Positions 1 through 9,643 of a DNA stretch of 64,000 nt are shown one piece after another. How positions within the stretch are numbered: the first letter of the stretch is position 1; every line of letters begins with the position of its first letter. A program made the translations under genes and the position numbers. The notes beneath the pieces are model-generated. The model was not told the DNA's origin and searched no databases. It saw nothing but the letters and a program-made list of their open reading frames with translations. The stretch comes from Streptococcus oralis subsp. tigurinus (GTDB lineage Bacteria > Bacillota > Bacilli > Lactobacillales > Streptococcaceae): positions 682,001 to 746,000 of the forward strand of contig NZ_AP018338.1 of the NCBI RefSeq assembly GCF_002356415.1. The letters run 5' to 3'.

Positions 1-1412
1 TTGGTTTGCTGATTACTGCAACTAATATTGGATTAAGCTATGTAACTTCAATCTATATTTCATCTGAAACTACGACTGTCTTAGATTTAAACAAAGGACA
101 ATCCTATGCTGAAACAGATTCGTCTGTCGCTAAGAAGAATGGTGAGCTCCATCTGATTGAAACAACACCAAGTGGTAGAACCTATATCTGGAAAAATGCC
201 ATCAAGATGGGAAGTACGAAACCAATTTTTGGTTATGGTGTACGAAATGTTCCAGATTACTATACAGAATATTTCAGTAAATTTGAGATTCAAAACTCCC
301 TTATCGGTGGGAATTTCCATAACATTTTTGTGACCATATTTGTCAGTTCGGGAGTTCTAGGCTTAGCATTCTTCTTTCTTATATTGGGATATGTAATCAA
401 GCGCTTTTTAACTTATTTGATTGTTTCCAAGAAAAATACTGATAAATTGATCATGATCCTTTTCTTCGGTATCTTGCTTGGTCAATTATTTGAAAGTCAG
501 ATTATGTATTCAACCAACTTTATTAATATCATCTTCTGGCTAGCGATTGGCTATGGACTTGTAGTCTGCAAACAGGATGAAGGAATTCGGTATCAAGAAG
601 TAACAGATGTCAGTGAAATTCAACAGATGGAACTTGGAATCATGGAGTATATTCATGAAGTTTGTCAGAAAATTGGGGTTAAGTATTTCTTAACATATGG
701 AAGTCTAATTGGTGCTGTTCGCCATCAAGGATTTATCCCTTGGGATGATGACATGGATATCTGCATGTTACGAGAAGATTATGAAAAGTTACAAGACTAC
801 CTTATCGCTAACCCTGATGAACGTTACGAGGTCATGTCTTATAAAAATAATCTCAACTATGTCTATCCCTTCATGAAAGTGCAGGATAACCATACCTACT
901 TGTTGGAAGAAGATGTTCGCATCGATTCAAATATGGGGATATATGTAGATATTTTCCCTGTAGATGGCTACGAGGATGACGTAGAATTTAAAAACAAGAT
1001 GACGAAACTGATAAAGAAACGTCAATTGAGTTGCTACACCTTTAAAGGCATTACTAATACGAAAAGTGTACTGAATTCACTGCTACGCTATGTGTCAGTT
1101 ATTATTTTCTATTTCACCAATACGAACAAATACGTTGCCCAGATTGAAGAGCTTGCAAAATCCCGTAAAGTCTCAGATTATGAGCAAGTGGATTATCTTA
1201 TCTACAAAGATATGAACAAACCAGTGTGGAGACGTGAATGGCTGGAACAAGCTACTACTGGAACATTTGAAGGTAAGGAATTTACCATTCCGAAAAATTA
1301 TCATGAAATTTTGACCTCAGACTACGGAGACTATATGCAATTGCCACCGGTTGAACAAAGAGTATCTCATCATGATTTTAAATTGTGGAAGATTATTAAA
1401 AGGTCTAAATGA
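1..1412 (+). CDS. O-antigen-ligase/polymerase-like membrane protein fused to LicD (5' partial)
   Basis: The frame is open to the left window edge (GGT before the first TTG), so the N-terminus is missing. Counting from the TTG at 6, residues 1-185 look like the end of a Wzy_C/O-antigen ligase protein: an extracytoplasmic loop with FGYGVRNVPDYY, the HNIFVTIFVSSGVLGL segment (about 105-120) and two or three membrane spans. Residues 200-468 are a LicD nucleotidyl/phosphotransferase domain with GSLIGAVRHQGFIPWDDDMDI (about 232-252), the aspartate cluster that binds metal. LicD proteins transfer phosphocholine to teichoic acid sugars. Position near mecA-hom recalls the pneumococcal repeat-unit polymerase (TarP/spr1222) region, so I infer a teichoic acid chain polymerase with a built-in decorating domain. 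The fusion is the odd point. Confidence 0.75.
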   Translation, partial: GLLITATNIGLSYVTSIYISSETTTVLDLNKGQSYAETDSSVAKKNGELHLIETTPSGRTYIWKNAIKMGSTKPIFGYGVRNVPDYYTEYFSKFEIQNSLIGGNFHNIFVTIFVSSGVLGLAFFFLILGYVIKRFLTYLIVSKKNTDKLIMILFFGILLGQLFESQIMYSTNFINIIFWLAIGYGLVVCKQDEGIRYQEVTDVSEIQQMELGIMEYIHEVCQKIGVKYFLTYGSLIGAVRHQGFIPWDDDMDICMLREDYEKLQDYLIANPDERYEVMSYKNNLNYVYPFMKVQDNHTYLLEEDVRIDSNMGIYVDIFPVDGYEDDVEFKNKMTKLIKKRQLSCYTFKGITNTKSVLNSLLRYVSVIIFYFTNTNKYVAQIEELAKSRKVSDYEQVDYLIYKDMNKPVWRREWLEQATTGTFEGKEFTIPKNYHEILTSDYGDYMQLPPVEQRVSHHDFKLWKIIKRSK

Positions 1413-1469
1413 CGAGATTGAAATTAAGAAACGTTTAAAAATATAGTCAAATTTAGGAGAATAAAACCT

Positions 1470-2282
1470 ATGTCTGAAAGAACTTTAACTCTTGAAGAAA
1501 TCAAACAAGTAGAATTGGATATTTTAAAGTATCTACATGAGCTTTGTGAACAACATCAAATCAAATACTTTATTGATTTTGGAACCTTACTAGGAGCTGT
1601 ACGCCATAAAGGATTCATCCCTTGGGATGATGATACAGATATTTCCTTAGCGCGTGATGAATTTGAAAAACTGTATAAGGTTTTACAAAATGAAAATCAT
1701 CCCTACTATAAATTGATTTCATTCAGAGAAACAAAGGGATATCCATACAGTTATATGAGAGTCTATGATGTAAGGACACGTCGAGATGCTAACCTCGTAG
1801 ACCCAACGGTCGTATTGGGAACTTGCGTTGACATTTTTCCATATGATGGTGTCGTAACACAGGAAAGTGACCGTAAGAAAATGAAACTCTACAAATATTT
1901 CGTTCGCCTTTCTTCTTTGAATTTTAAAGGGATCAAGTCTGAGAATGGTGGACTTAAAAACCTCCCTCGTTATATGGGATCAGCTATTTTCCGCTTAACT
2001 TCTCCACAGCTATGGAATCAAAAATTAGAGAGTCTTGCTTTGAAGTATAGTGTAGATCAAGCAACAGATCTTACTTGTACTATCTATGACCCTTATTATC
2101 CAAATGGTATAAAAAAAGAATGGCTCTATGATTTGATTGATATGCCTTATGAAAACATTGTGGTCAAGGTTCCTAAAAAATACCATGAAATACTTGTCTA
2201 CGAATTTGGAGAAAACTATATGACTCCACCCCCTATTGAGCAGCAAGTCCCAGGAGGGGATAAAAACTACTGGATTGATTAG
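1470..2282 (+). CDS. LicD family phosphotransferase
   Basis: A 270-residue stand-alone LicD protein. The motif GTLLGAVRHKGFIPWDDDTDIS (residues 38-59) carries the catalytic aspartates, and the C-terminal stretch PKKYHEILVYEFGENYMTPPP is the usual LicD ending. LicD enzymes move phosphocholine from CDP-choline onto teichoic acid GalNAc residues at the inner face of the membrane. It lies 57 bases after the LicD fusion gene on the same strand, with TTAGGAGAATAAAACCT before the ATG as ribosome site. The two LicD domains are clearly related but not identical, so each may act at a different residue of the repeat unit. Substrate is inferred from family only. Confidence 0.85.
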   Translation: MSERTLTLEEIKQVELDILKYLHELCEQHQIKYFIDFGTLLGAVRHKGFIPWDDDTDISLARDEFEKLYKVLQNENHPYYKLISFRETKGYPYSYMRVYDVRTRRDANLVDPTVVLGTCVDIFPYDGVVTQESDRKKMKLYKYFVRLSSLNFKGIKSENGGLKNLPRYMGSAIFRLTSPQLWNQKLESLALKYSVDQATDLTCTIYDPYYPNGIKKEWLYDLIDMPYENIVVKVPKKYHEILVYEFGENYMTPPPIEQQVPGGDKNYWID

Positions 2283-2325
2283 ATTAGTAAAAGTTGCTTA
2301 TTGTTAAGATAAAGGAGTTTTCAAG

Positions 2326-4851
2326 ATGAAAAATAAATGGTTATTAAAATCAGTTAGATATAGTGTTCTCGCATTCTTTCTATTACTGATTCAGTTATCG
2401 CAAGGAGTAGATGCAGATACTATCTCTGCAGGTTCGGGCAATCGTATCCATTTCATAAATACTAAAGCAAAATCTGGAAGTGATGCCATCCTTCTGGAAA
2501 GTAATGGTCATTATGCTTTGATTGATATGGGAGAAGACTATGATTTCCCTGATGGGAGTGACCCACGCTATCCAAGCCGCTGGGGAATTTCCATGAGAAA
2601 TAATCAAGTATTGGAAGATCGCTTGATTCGCCACCTGGATCAAATAGGTGTAAAAAAATTAGATTTTATTCTAGGAACTCATGTCCATAGTGACCATATT
2701 GGTGGAGCGGATGAAATACTCAATCGATATCAAGTCGGTAAGTTTTATTTGAAAAAATATTCAGATGATCGGATCACCTCACACTGGGGACTTTGGGATA
2801 ATCTTTTTAATTATGATAATGCTTTGAGAGCAGCTCAAAGACGCGGAGTTACTCTTATTCAGAATATTTCAGATGAGGATAGCCATCTAAAATTAGGTGA
2901 TATGGATATCCAACTCTATAACTATAAGAATGAATATGATGCTGATGGGAATCTGAAAAGAGTTCGAGATGATAACTCCAACTCCATTGTTTCAGTGGTG
3001 ACTGTGGCAGGAAAGAGAATCTATCTTGGTGGAGATTTGGATAATGCTGAGGGAGCAGAAGATAAGTTAGGTCCAGTTATCGGCAAGGTTGATATGATGA
3101 AATGGAACCACCATTATGATGCGACAATTTCAAATACGATTAATTTCCTTGAAAACTTATCACCAAAAATGGTTATTCAGACAACTGGTGGAGATATTAA
3201 TGTTGCTTCAACCAGAGAATACCTTCAGAAGAAAAATATTCAGGTTCTGCATGCCGCTAGCCAAACTCAAGACGCTACCGTTTTTGATATTAGCGATAAA
3301 GGATTTGCTAATGTTTCAAATACCTTCCCTGATATCCCTGTAGTTGACGAAAAATGGTATCAAGAAGATGGTTATTGGAAATATCGTTTGACTGACGGAG
3401 AAATGGCTATCGGCTGGAGAGAGATTGGCGGAGCCACTTACTTCTTTAACGGAAAGGGACAAATGCAAGCAGGTCGCTGGCTTCATCTTAACGACGACTG
3501 GGGAGAAAATGCCAAAGGGAATGATTACTATCTGAACCAAAATGGTAAAATGCAAACTGGTGGTTGGTTCAAACTAGATGACTCTTGGTATTATATCCAA
3601 TCAAATGGTGCTAGACGATTTAGCGAGCTCTCTGAAATTGGAGGGAAAAAGTATCTCTTTGCGGCAGATGGGAAGATGCTAACAGGACATCAAGTCTATA
3701 ATGGCAAGAAGATGTTCTTTAGCGAAAGTGGTGCACTCCAAGCAGCAGGTAAGCCTTCAACTTGGCAAAAGATTAATTCAGATTGGTATTTCTATGATGA
3801 GGATGGGCTAAAGACTGTCGGTAAAAAGAATATTAATGGAAGCACGTACTACTTTAATCAAGAAGGTGTCATGCAAACAGGCTGGGCCTTTGTTGATGGT
3901 CACTGGAACTATTTTGCAAGTTCTGGAGCTATGAAAACCGGCTGGGTCAAGGATCAGGAAACATGGTATTATTTGGATAAAGATGGCATCATGTTAACTG
4001 GAAGCCAAGATATTAATGGTGTCCGTTACTATTTGAATGCCAGTGGTGCCATGCAAACAGGCTGGGCCTTTGTTGATGGTCACTGGAACTATTTTGCAAG
4101 TTCTGGAGCTATGAAAACTGGTTGGGTCAAGGATCAGGAAACATGGTATTATTTGGATAAAGATGGCATCATGTTAACTGGAAGCCAAGATATCAATGGT
4201 GTCCGTTACTATTTGAATGCCAGTGGTGCCATGCAAACAGGCTGGGCCTTTGTTGATGGTCACTGGAACTATTTTGCAAGTTCTGGAGTTATGAAAACTG
4301 GTTGGTTGAAAGATGGTGAAGCTTGGTACTATCTTGAAGGAAAAGAAGGCATTATGCTGGTCGGCCTTCATCAAGTAGATGGTAAGCAATATTACTTTAG
4401 CAAATCTGGTGCCATGCAAACTGGCTGGAAATGGTCTGATAATCATTACCGTTACTTTGAATCAAATGGAGCCATGAAAACTGGTTGGATAAAAGACAAA
4501 GGCGTTTGGTATTATCTAAATCCTGAAGATGGTATCATGTTGGTTGGTCTTCATAAAGTAAATGGTGATCATTATTACTTTGATGAATCAGGAGCTATGC
4601 AAACGGGTTGGAAACAGCTTGATGGTAATTGGTACTATTTCCAAGCTAATGGTTCTTTGTTGAAGAACGCAACAACACCTGATGGTTACAAAGTAAACGA
4701 AGAAGGTATCTGGAAACAGGCTGTTGCTGCTGTAAATAGCGAGGCAGTCAAGCCAGAACAGAAACAAGAAGCTAATTCCTCTATTGTTGAACAACCTAAA
4801 CAAGATTCAAATCTAGAAGCCAACGCTTCTGAAAAGAAAGAAAACGAATAA
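2326..4851 (+). CDS. Secreted phosphorylcholine esterase-like choline-binding protein (Pce/CbpE type)
   Basis: 841 residues. A signal peptide (positive start, hydrophobic 12-28, cleavage near VDA-DT) leads to a metallo-beta-lactamase fold with HVHSDH at residues 119-124, a later GGDLDN and WNHHYD, as in pneumococcal Pce/CbpE, which removes phosphocholine from teichoic acid. From about residue 335 to 800 there are choline-binding repeats (GWxxxxGxWYYFxxxGxMxTGW type) that hold it on the choline-decorated wall. A charged tail follows (EQKQEANSS...). It is longer than the roughly 630 residues I recall for pneumococcal Pce, because of extra repeats. It follows the two licD genes by 43 bases, so a cell that adds phosphocholine also makes a remover here. 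Confidence 0.85.
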   Translation: MKNKWLLKSVRYSVLAFFLLLIQLSQGVDADTISAGSGNRIHFINTKAKSGSDAILLESNGHYALIDMGEDYDFPDGSDPRYPSRWGISMRNNQVLEDRLIRHLDQIGVKKLDFILGTHVHSDHIGGADEILNRYQVGKFYLKKYSDDRITSHWGLWDNLFNYDNALRAAQRRGVTLIQNISDEDSHLKLGDMDIQLYNYKNEYDADGNLKRVRDDNSNSIVSVVTVAGKRIYLGGDLDNAEGAEDKLGPVIGKVDMMKWNHHYDATISNTINFLENLSPKMVIQTTGGDINVASTREYLQKKNIQVLHAASQTQDATVFDISDKGFANVSNTFPDIPVVDEKWYQEDGYWKYRLTDGEMAIGWREIGGATYFFNGKGQMQAGRWLHLNDDWGENAKGNDYYLNQNGKMQTGGWFKLDDSWYYIQSNGARRFSELSEIGGKKYLFAADGKMLTGHQVYNGKKMFFSESGALQAAGKPSTWQKINSDWYFYDEDGLKTVGKKNINGSTYYFNQEGVMQTGWAFVDGHWNYFASSGAMKTGWVKDQETWYYLDKDGIMLTGSQDINGVRYYLNASGAMQTGWAFVDGHWNYFASSGAMKTGWVKDQETWYYLDKDGIMLTGSQDINGVRYYLNASGAMQTGWAFVDGHWNYFASSGVMKTGWLKDGEAWYYLEGKEGIMLVGLHQVDGKQYYFSKSGAMQTGWKWSDNHYRYFESNGAMKTGWIKDKGVWYYLNPEDGIMLVGLHKVNGDHYYFDESGAMQTGWKQLDGNWYYFQANGSLLKNATTPDGYKVNEEGIWKQAVAAVNSEAVKPEQKQEANSSIVEQPKQDSNLEANASEKKENE
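3871..4308 (+). repeat. 180-bp near-identical tandem repeat in choline-binding region
   Basis: The same block starts at 3871, 4051 and 4231 (period 180 bases, 60 codons, three choline-binding units). Copies 1 and 2 differ at only a few silent positions; copy 3 is partial and diverges after about 4308. Such identity inside a repeat array points to recent duplication or gene conversion, and the array length should vary between strains. Confidence 0.9.
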
Positions 4852-4853
4852 AG

Positions 4854-4899
4854 AAAAAATCCCCTACTGGCAACTAATTTATCAGTAGGGGATTTTTTT
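4854..4899. terminator. Bidirectional intrinsic terminator
   Basis: Stem CCCCTACTG / CAGTAGGGG flanked by A-run on the left and T-run on the right, placed between the convergent esterase and flippase genes, so it can serve both strands. Confidence 0.9.
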
Positions 4900-6376
4900 A
4901 ATTTCGTTTTAATTTAGCAAGTAAAAGGTTCAGTGCATAGTGGAGTGTTTTGTCTTTGGTAATAAAGAGGGTCAAGAGGTAATAGATACCACAAGTTGCC
5001 ACGGTAGAAAGAACCATGAGAATCATATTAAAGTTTACTGTGTAGGAATTGATTTGGAAAATCATCTTGAAAATATAGAAGATTGGGATAAAACCAAGGG
5101 ATATGAGGCTATAACGTGTTAAGGTTATAAAAATTTCTTTTAAACTAATCAGTTGGTGTTTCTTGATAAAATGAATTTCAAGTAAAACAACGATAGTTTC
5201 TGCGATAATGGTCGTAGCGATGTAATACTCAGGTGCAAAAATATTATTGAAATACAAGATGCTATTTAATAGTATATTGGCACCACCACCAAGGAAGTAG
5301 AAGGCAGTTAAGCGATTTTCATGGTCGTTGATAAAGATAATCTGTTTACCAAGAATCAACTCAATAGCCCAAATGATGGTACGAAAAGCGAAGACGCTAG
5401 TTACGATACCCGCTTCAAGATATTTTTCAGAAGAATAAATAACAGTTGCGTACCGTCCCAATATCATAATCCCGATACTAGTTGGAACCATAAGGAAATA
5501 GAATAGGGATGCCGCTTGATTCACGAGATAATTATAGGACTTGTAATCCTTTTTCCCGAGATAGTAGCCGAGGCGTGGAATACTGACGTTGATAGCTCCA
5601 CTCAAGACACTGGCAATCAGCATGACGATACTATAGGCAATTGTATAGTAGGAAATATAGTTCTCATCCGGTCCCTTAGTGATAAACATTCTATCTAGCA
5701 GGGTATAAAGCATATTAGCGTTCGTTAAGAGAAGCATAGTAAAGAGTGGTTTAGAAGCTTTAGCTAATTCGACGAAACCGATCTTAACAAAAGAAACTTC
5801 TCTCTTAATCCAAAGAAAACTGAGCAGGTAGTTGAGGACAGTGGTCGCTGTCATAACGATAGCATAAGGAACGATATCATCTGCCGTTTTAACGAAGGCG
5901 AAGATAGCGACCAGCATGGTAATTCGAATAATTAATGTTTTATAGAGGATGAAGGCATAGTTTTCATAAGCTTCGTTCATCCATTCGATATTGAGAAATT
6001 GGAAGAGTGCTTGAGCCCCTAGGATGTAGTAGAGGACCTTCAGATTCTCAATGCTGGTGTCAAAGAAGATAATGAGGAAGTAGATACCTGTCGTCAGGAG
6101 AGAGGTAAAAACCGAGATATAAAACAACTTAGAAAAGACGTAGTTGATTTTATTCTTGTCATCCTTGACCTTACTGATAGCTCGAATCCCGTAGTTGTAT
6201 ATTCCAAAGGCAGCTAGTGGAATAACGAAACTTGCCCAGGTATTGGCTGTATTGAAATAACCGTAATTGGATTTGCTGAGAATCCGCGTCAGATAAGGAT
6301 TGGTTATCAGTGGAAAAACGATATTGAGAATATTGACCAGCAAACTGGCCAAGGCATTTACTTTTATATTTTTCAT
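4898..6376 (-). CDS. Polysaccharide/teichoic acid flippase (Wzx/MATE-like)
   Basis: 492 residues with about 12-14 predicted membrane spans and the N-terminal pattern of oligosaccharide flippases (LASLLVNILNIVFPLITNPYLTRILSKSNYG, about residues 10-40). Such proteins move lipid-linked repeat units across the membrane. It is convergent with the LicD/esterase genes. Next to a polymerase-like gene it may export the teichoic acid or another wall-polymer unit; the pneumococcal choline-dependent flippase TacF is a family relative at another locus. Substrate cannot be told from the sequence. Confidence 0.8.
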   Translation of the reverse strand: MKNIKVNALASLLVNILNIVFPLITNPYLTRILSKSNYGYFNTANTWASFVIPLAAFGIYNYGIRAISKVKDDKNKINYVFSKLFYISVFTSLLTTGIYFLIIFFDTSIENLKVLYYILGAQALFQFLNIEWMNEAYENYAFILYKTLIIRITMLVAIFAFVKTADDIVPYAIVMTATTVLNYLLSFLWIKREVSFVKIGFVELAKASKPLFTMLLLTNANMLYTLLDRMFITKGPDENYISYYTIAYSIVMLIASVLSGAINVSIPRLGYYLGKKDYKSYNYLVNQAASLFYFLMVPTSIGIMILGRYATVIYSSEKYLEAGIVTSVFAFRTIIWAIELILGKQIIFINDHENRLTAFYFLGGGANILLNSILYFNNIFAPEYYIATTIIAETIVVLLEIHFIKKHQLISLKEIFITLTRYSLISLGFIPIFYIFKMIFQINSYTVNFNMILMVLSTVATCGIYYLLTLFITKDKTLHYALNLLLAKLKRN

Positions 6377-6411
6377 TGAACTTTCTTTCTTAAATCTAAA
6401 ATCATATCTAG

Positions 6412-6420
6412 TATTATATC
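6412..6420 (-). promoter_or_regulatory. Extended -10 promoter for flippase gene
   Basis: On the minus strand a TG-A-TATAAT (extended -10) lies about 40 bases before the flippase ATG. No good -35 is seen. It is back to back with the mecA promoter. Confidence 0.5.
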
Positions 6421-6439
6421 ACATTCTCGCTTCATTCTT

Positions 6440-6468
6440 TTGATAAAATCGTAAAAATCTAGTATAAT
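6440..6468 (+). promoter_or_regulatory. Sigma-A promoter of mecA
   Basis: TTGATA (6440-6445), 17-base spacer, TATAAT (6463-6468), followed about 30 bases later by the mecA start. Confidence 0.85.
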
Positions 6469-6498
6469 AGATAGACTGAAAGTATGAGGTTACTAGAT

Positions 6499-7239
6499 AT
6501 GAAGATGAAACAAATCAGTGATACAACACTAAAAATCACGATGACTTTAGATGATTTGATGGACCGAGGAATGGAGATTGCAGACTTTCTCGTTCCTCAG
6601 GAAAAAACCGAAGAGTTTTTCTATGCTATTTTAGATGAGTTAGAGATGCCAGACAATTTCTTGGATAGTGGCATGCTAAGTTTCCGTGTGACACCAAAAC
6701 CTGATAAGGTGGACGTCTTTGTGACCAAGTCCAAGATTGACCAAAATCTGGATTTTGAAGATTTGGCGGATCTACCAGACATGGAAGAATTAGCCCAAAT
6801 GTCGCCAGATGAATTTCTCAAAACCTTGGAAAAGAGTATTGCAGAGAAAACCAAGGACGATATTGAGGCCATCCAATCTCTAGAGCAGGTCGAAGCAAAG
6901 GAAGAAGAGCAAGAGCAGGCAGACAAGGAGACTGAGAGTAAGAAAGAACCTTATATCTACTATATCCTGCGTTTCGTAAATCTTGCTGACCTAGTTGCTT
7001 TTGCAAAGACGGTTAACTACCAGATGGAAACCTCTGAACTCTATAAGATGAATGGACACTATTATTTGACAATCTTAGTCGATGTGGAAAATCATCCAAG
7101 TCCATATCCAGCCTGGCTCTTGGCTCGTATGCGTGAATTTGCAGATGATAGTGACATCAGTCGTTCAGTTTTGCAGGAGTATGGGCAAATCTTGATTAAT
7201 CACGATGCAGTTCTCGGTCTGCAAAAGATTCGTTCATAA
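6499..7239 (+). CDS. mecA: Adaptor protein MecA
   Basis: 246 residues from the ATG at 6499, chosen because TGAGGT (6485-6490) sits 8 bases before it; an upstream in-frame ATG at 6484 overlaps that site. The N-terminal domain MKMKQISDTTLKITMTLDDLMDRGMEIADFLVP and C-terminal domain (EPYIYYILRFVNLADLVAFAK... to the end) match MecA, joined by an acidic linker rich in E and Q. MecA delivers substrates to the ClpC chaperone-protease; in streptococci it targets the competence sigma factor ComX. Single-gene unit with its own promoter and terminator. Confidence 0.93.
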   Translation: MKMKQISDTTLKITMTLDDLMDRGMEIADFLVPQEKTEEFFYAILDELEMPDNFLDSGMLSFRVTPKPDKVDVFVTKSKIDQNLDFEDLADLPDMEELAQMSPDEFLKTLEKSIAEKTKDDIEAIQSLEQVEAKEEEQEQADKETESKKEPYIYYILRFVNLADLVAFAKTVNYQMETSELYKMNGHYYLTILVDVENHPSPYPAWLLARMREFADDSDISRSVLQEYGQILINHDAVLGLQKIRS

Positions 7240-7271
7240 TTTTTAAAATCAATTTTCATTTATCAGGAAAG

Positions 7272-7294
7272 ACGAATCTTGGGATTCGTTTTTT
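7272..7294 (+). terminator. Terminator after mecA
   Basis: Stem ACGAATC / GATTCGT with a 4-base loop, then a run of six T. Confidence 0.85.
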
Positions 7295-7346
7295 CTTTTC
7301 TAGACCGAAATAGTGATTTACTATAATAGGAATTTTCATAAAATTC

Positions 7347-7355
7347 TGTTATAAT
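7347..7355 (+). promoter_or_regulatory. Extended -10 promoter of hom-thrB
   Basis: TGTTATAAT (TGn plus perfect TATAAT) 32 bases before the hom ATG; no clear -35 at 17 bases. A second TATAAT lies at 7321-7326. Confidence 0.6.
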
Positions 7356-7386
7356 GGCTATATCAGAAAATTTCTAGGAGACAAAC

Positions 7387-8673
7387 ATGACAGTTAAAAT
7401 TGCTTTACTTGGATTTGGTACCGTTGCAAGTGGCGTGCCTTTCCTCCTAAAGGAAAATGGAGAAAAAATCGTTCAGTCAGCTCATTCAGAGATTCAAGTA
7501 GCCAAGGTATTGGTCAAGGATGAAGATGAAAAGAACCGCTTGCTTGCAGCAGGAAATGACTTTAACTTTGTAACCAATGTAGACGATATTTTATCAGACA
7601 AGGACATTACTATTGTAGTGGAATTGATGGGGCGTATCGAACCAGCTAAAACCTTTATCACTCGTGCCTTAGAAGCCGGGAAACACGTTGTTACTGCTAA
7701 CAAGGACCTTTTGGCTGTTCATGGTGCAGAATTGTTAGAAATCGCTAAAGAGCATAATGTAGCACTTTACTATGAAGCAGCAGTAGCTGGTGGGATTCCA
7801 ATTCTTCGTACTTTGGCAAACTCATTGGCTTCTGATAAAATCACGCGCGTTCTTGGTGTCGTTAACGGAACTTCTAACTTCATGATGACCAAGATGGTGG
7901 AAGAAGGCTGGTCTTATGATGATGCTTTGGCTGAAGCACAAAGGTTAGGTTTTGCAGAAAGCGATCCTACAAATGACGTGGATGGGATTGATGCAGCCTA
8001 CAAGATGGTGATTTTGAGCCAGTTTGCTTTTGGTATGAAGGTTGCCTTTGACGATGTAGCCCACAAGGGAATCCGTAACATCACACCAGAAGACGTAGCT
8101 GTAGCCCAAGACCTTGGCTATGTAGTGAAATTGGTTGGTTCTATCGAGGAAACTCCTTCAGGTATTGCTGCAGAAGTGACTCCAACCTTCCTTCCTAAAG
8201 CACATCCACTTGCCAGTGTGAATGGGGTAATGAACGCAGTCTTTGTGGAGTCTATCGGCATCGGTGAATCGATGTACTACGGACCAGGTGCGGGTCAAAA
8301 ACCAACTGCAACAAGTGTTGTAGCAGACATTGTCCGTATCGTTCGTCGCTTGAATGATGGTACTATTGGTAAAGACTTCAACGAATATAGCCGTGAATTG
8401 GTCTTGGCTAATCCAGAAGATGTCAAAGCTAATTACTACTTCTCAATCTTGGCTCCAGACTCAAAAGGTCAGGTCTTGAAATTGGCTGAAATCTTTAATG
8501 CTCAAGATATTTCCTTCAAGCAAATCCTCCAAGATGGCAAAGAGGGTGACAAGGCGCGTGTAGTGATTATCACTCATAAGATTAATAAAGCACAACTTGA
8601 GAATGTTTCAGCTGAGTTGGCCAAAGCTTCAGAATTTGACCTCTTTAATACCTTCAAGGTGTTAGGAGAATAG
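7387..8673 (+). CDS. hom: Homoserine dehydrogenase
   Basis: 428 residues. An N-terminal NAD(P)-binding motif [10 protein letters not shown] (about 8-17), the homoserine dehydrogenase core [12 protein letters not shown] (about 159-170) with [24 protein letters not shown] just after, and a C-terminal ACT domain (about 350-428) for threonine feedback. It reduces aspartate semialdehyde to homoserine. ATG follows CTAGGAGACAAAC. It shares an operon with thrB, one base apart. Confidence 0.97.
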   Translation: MTVKIALLGFGTVASGVPFLLKENGEKIVQSAHSEIQVAKVLVKDEDEKNRLLAAGNDFNFVTNVDDILSDKDITIVVELMGRIEPAKTFITRALEAGKHVVTANKDLLAVHGAELLEIAKEHNVALYYEAAVAGGIPILRTLANSLASDKITRVLGVVNGTSNFMMTKMVEEGWSYDDALAEAQRLGFAESDPTNDVDGIDAAYKMVILSQFAFGMKVAFDDVAHKGIRNITPEDVAVAQDLGYVVKLVGSIEETPSGIAAEVTPTFLPKAHPLASVNGVMNAVFVESIGIGESMYYGPGAGQKPTATSVVADIVRIVRRLNDGTIGKDFNEYSRELVLANPEDVKANYYFSILAPDSKGQVLKLAEIFNAQDISFKQILQDGKEGDKARVVIITHKINKAQLENVSAELAKASEFDLFNTFKVLGE

Positions 8674-8674
8674 G

Positions 8675-9544
8675 ATGAAGATTATTGTACCTGCAACCAG
8701 TGCCAATATTGGGCCAGGTTTTGACTCGGTCGGTGTAGCTGTTACCAAGTATCTTCAAATTGAGGTCTGTGAAGAACGGGATGAGTGGTTGATTGAACAC
8801 CAGATTGGTAAATGGATTCCCCATGACGAGCGTAATCTCTTGCTTAAGATTGCCTTGCAAATTGCACCTGACTTGCAACCGAGACGCTTGAAAATGACCA
8901 GTGATGTTCCCTTGGCGCGTGGTTTGGGTTCTTCTAGCTCGGTTATCGTTGCTGGGATTGAACTAGCTAACCAGCTGGGCAAGCTCAACTTATCTAACCA
9001 CGACAAATTGCAGCTGGCGACCAAGATTGAAGGGCATCCTGACAATGTGGCTCCAGCTATCTATGGTAATCTTGTTGTTGCGAGCTCTGTTGACGGAGAA
9101 GTTTCTGCTATCGTAGCAGACTTCCCAGAGTGTGATTTTTTAGCTTATATTCCCAACTATGAACTGCGTACCCGAGACAGTCGTGGTGTCCTTCCTAAGA
9201 AATTGTCCTACAAGGAAGCTGTTGCAGCTAGTTCTATCGCCAATGTGGCCGTTGCAGCCTTGTTAGCAGGAGATATGGTGACTGCTGGGCAAGCAATCGA
9301 GGGGGACCTCTTCCATGAGCGCTATCGTCAAGACCTAGTGAGAGAATTTGCGACGATTAAGCAAGTAGCCAAAGAGAATAGTGCCTATGCAACCTATCTC
9401 TCTGGTGCCGGACCGACAGTTATGGTCTTGGCTTCTCACGACAAGATGCCGAAGATTAAGGCAGAATTGCAAAAGCAGTCTTTCAAAGGCAAACTTCATG
9501 ATTTGAAAGTTGACACCCAAGGTGTCCGTGTCGAAACAAAGTAA
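8675..9544 (+). CDS. thrB: Homoserine kinase
   Basis: 289-residue GHMP kinase: N-terminal [17 protein letters not shown] (about 5-21), the ATP loop [16 protein letters not shown] (about 79-94) and C-terminal GAGPTVM. It phosphorylates homoserine toward threonine. The ATG follows the hom stop by one base and GTTAGGAG inside hom gives the ribosome site, so translation is probably coupled. Confidence 0.97.
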   Translation: MKIIVPATSANIGPGFDSVGVAVTKYLQIEVCEERDEWLIEHQIGKWIPHDERNLLLKIALQIAPDLQPRRLKMTSDVPLARGLGSSSSVIVAGIELANQLGKLNLSNHDKLQLATKIEGHPDNVAPAIYGNLVVASSVDGEVSAIVADFPECDFLAYIPNYELRTRDSRGVLPKKLSYKEAVAASSIANVAVAALLAGDMVTAGQAIEGDLFHERYRQDLVREFATIKQVAKENSAYATYLSGAGPTVMVLASHDKMPKIKAELQKQSFKGKLHDLKVDTQGVRVETK

Positions 9545-9554
9545 AGAAATAGAA

Positions 9555-9602
9555 GATAGGATGGGGAAACTCTTGAACAGAGGGCTTCCTATCCTTTTTT
9601 TG
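9555..9602 (+). terminator. Terminator after thrB
   Basis: GATAGGA (9555-9561) pairs with TCCTATC (9587-9593), then eight T. Confidence 0.85.
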
Positions 9603-9643
9603 AAAAAAAGTCTAGTTAAAAACTTGATAAAGGAGAAATAAAG

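Noticed and set aside
4174..4446. Minus-strand open frames within the choline-binding repeats
   Set aside because: Shadow frames caused by the repeat composition, without ribosome sites.
6484..6498. Earlier mecA start (ATG 6484)
   Set aside because: It overlaps the ribosome site of ATG 6499 and would add five residues not seen in MecA.
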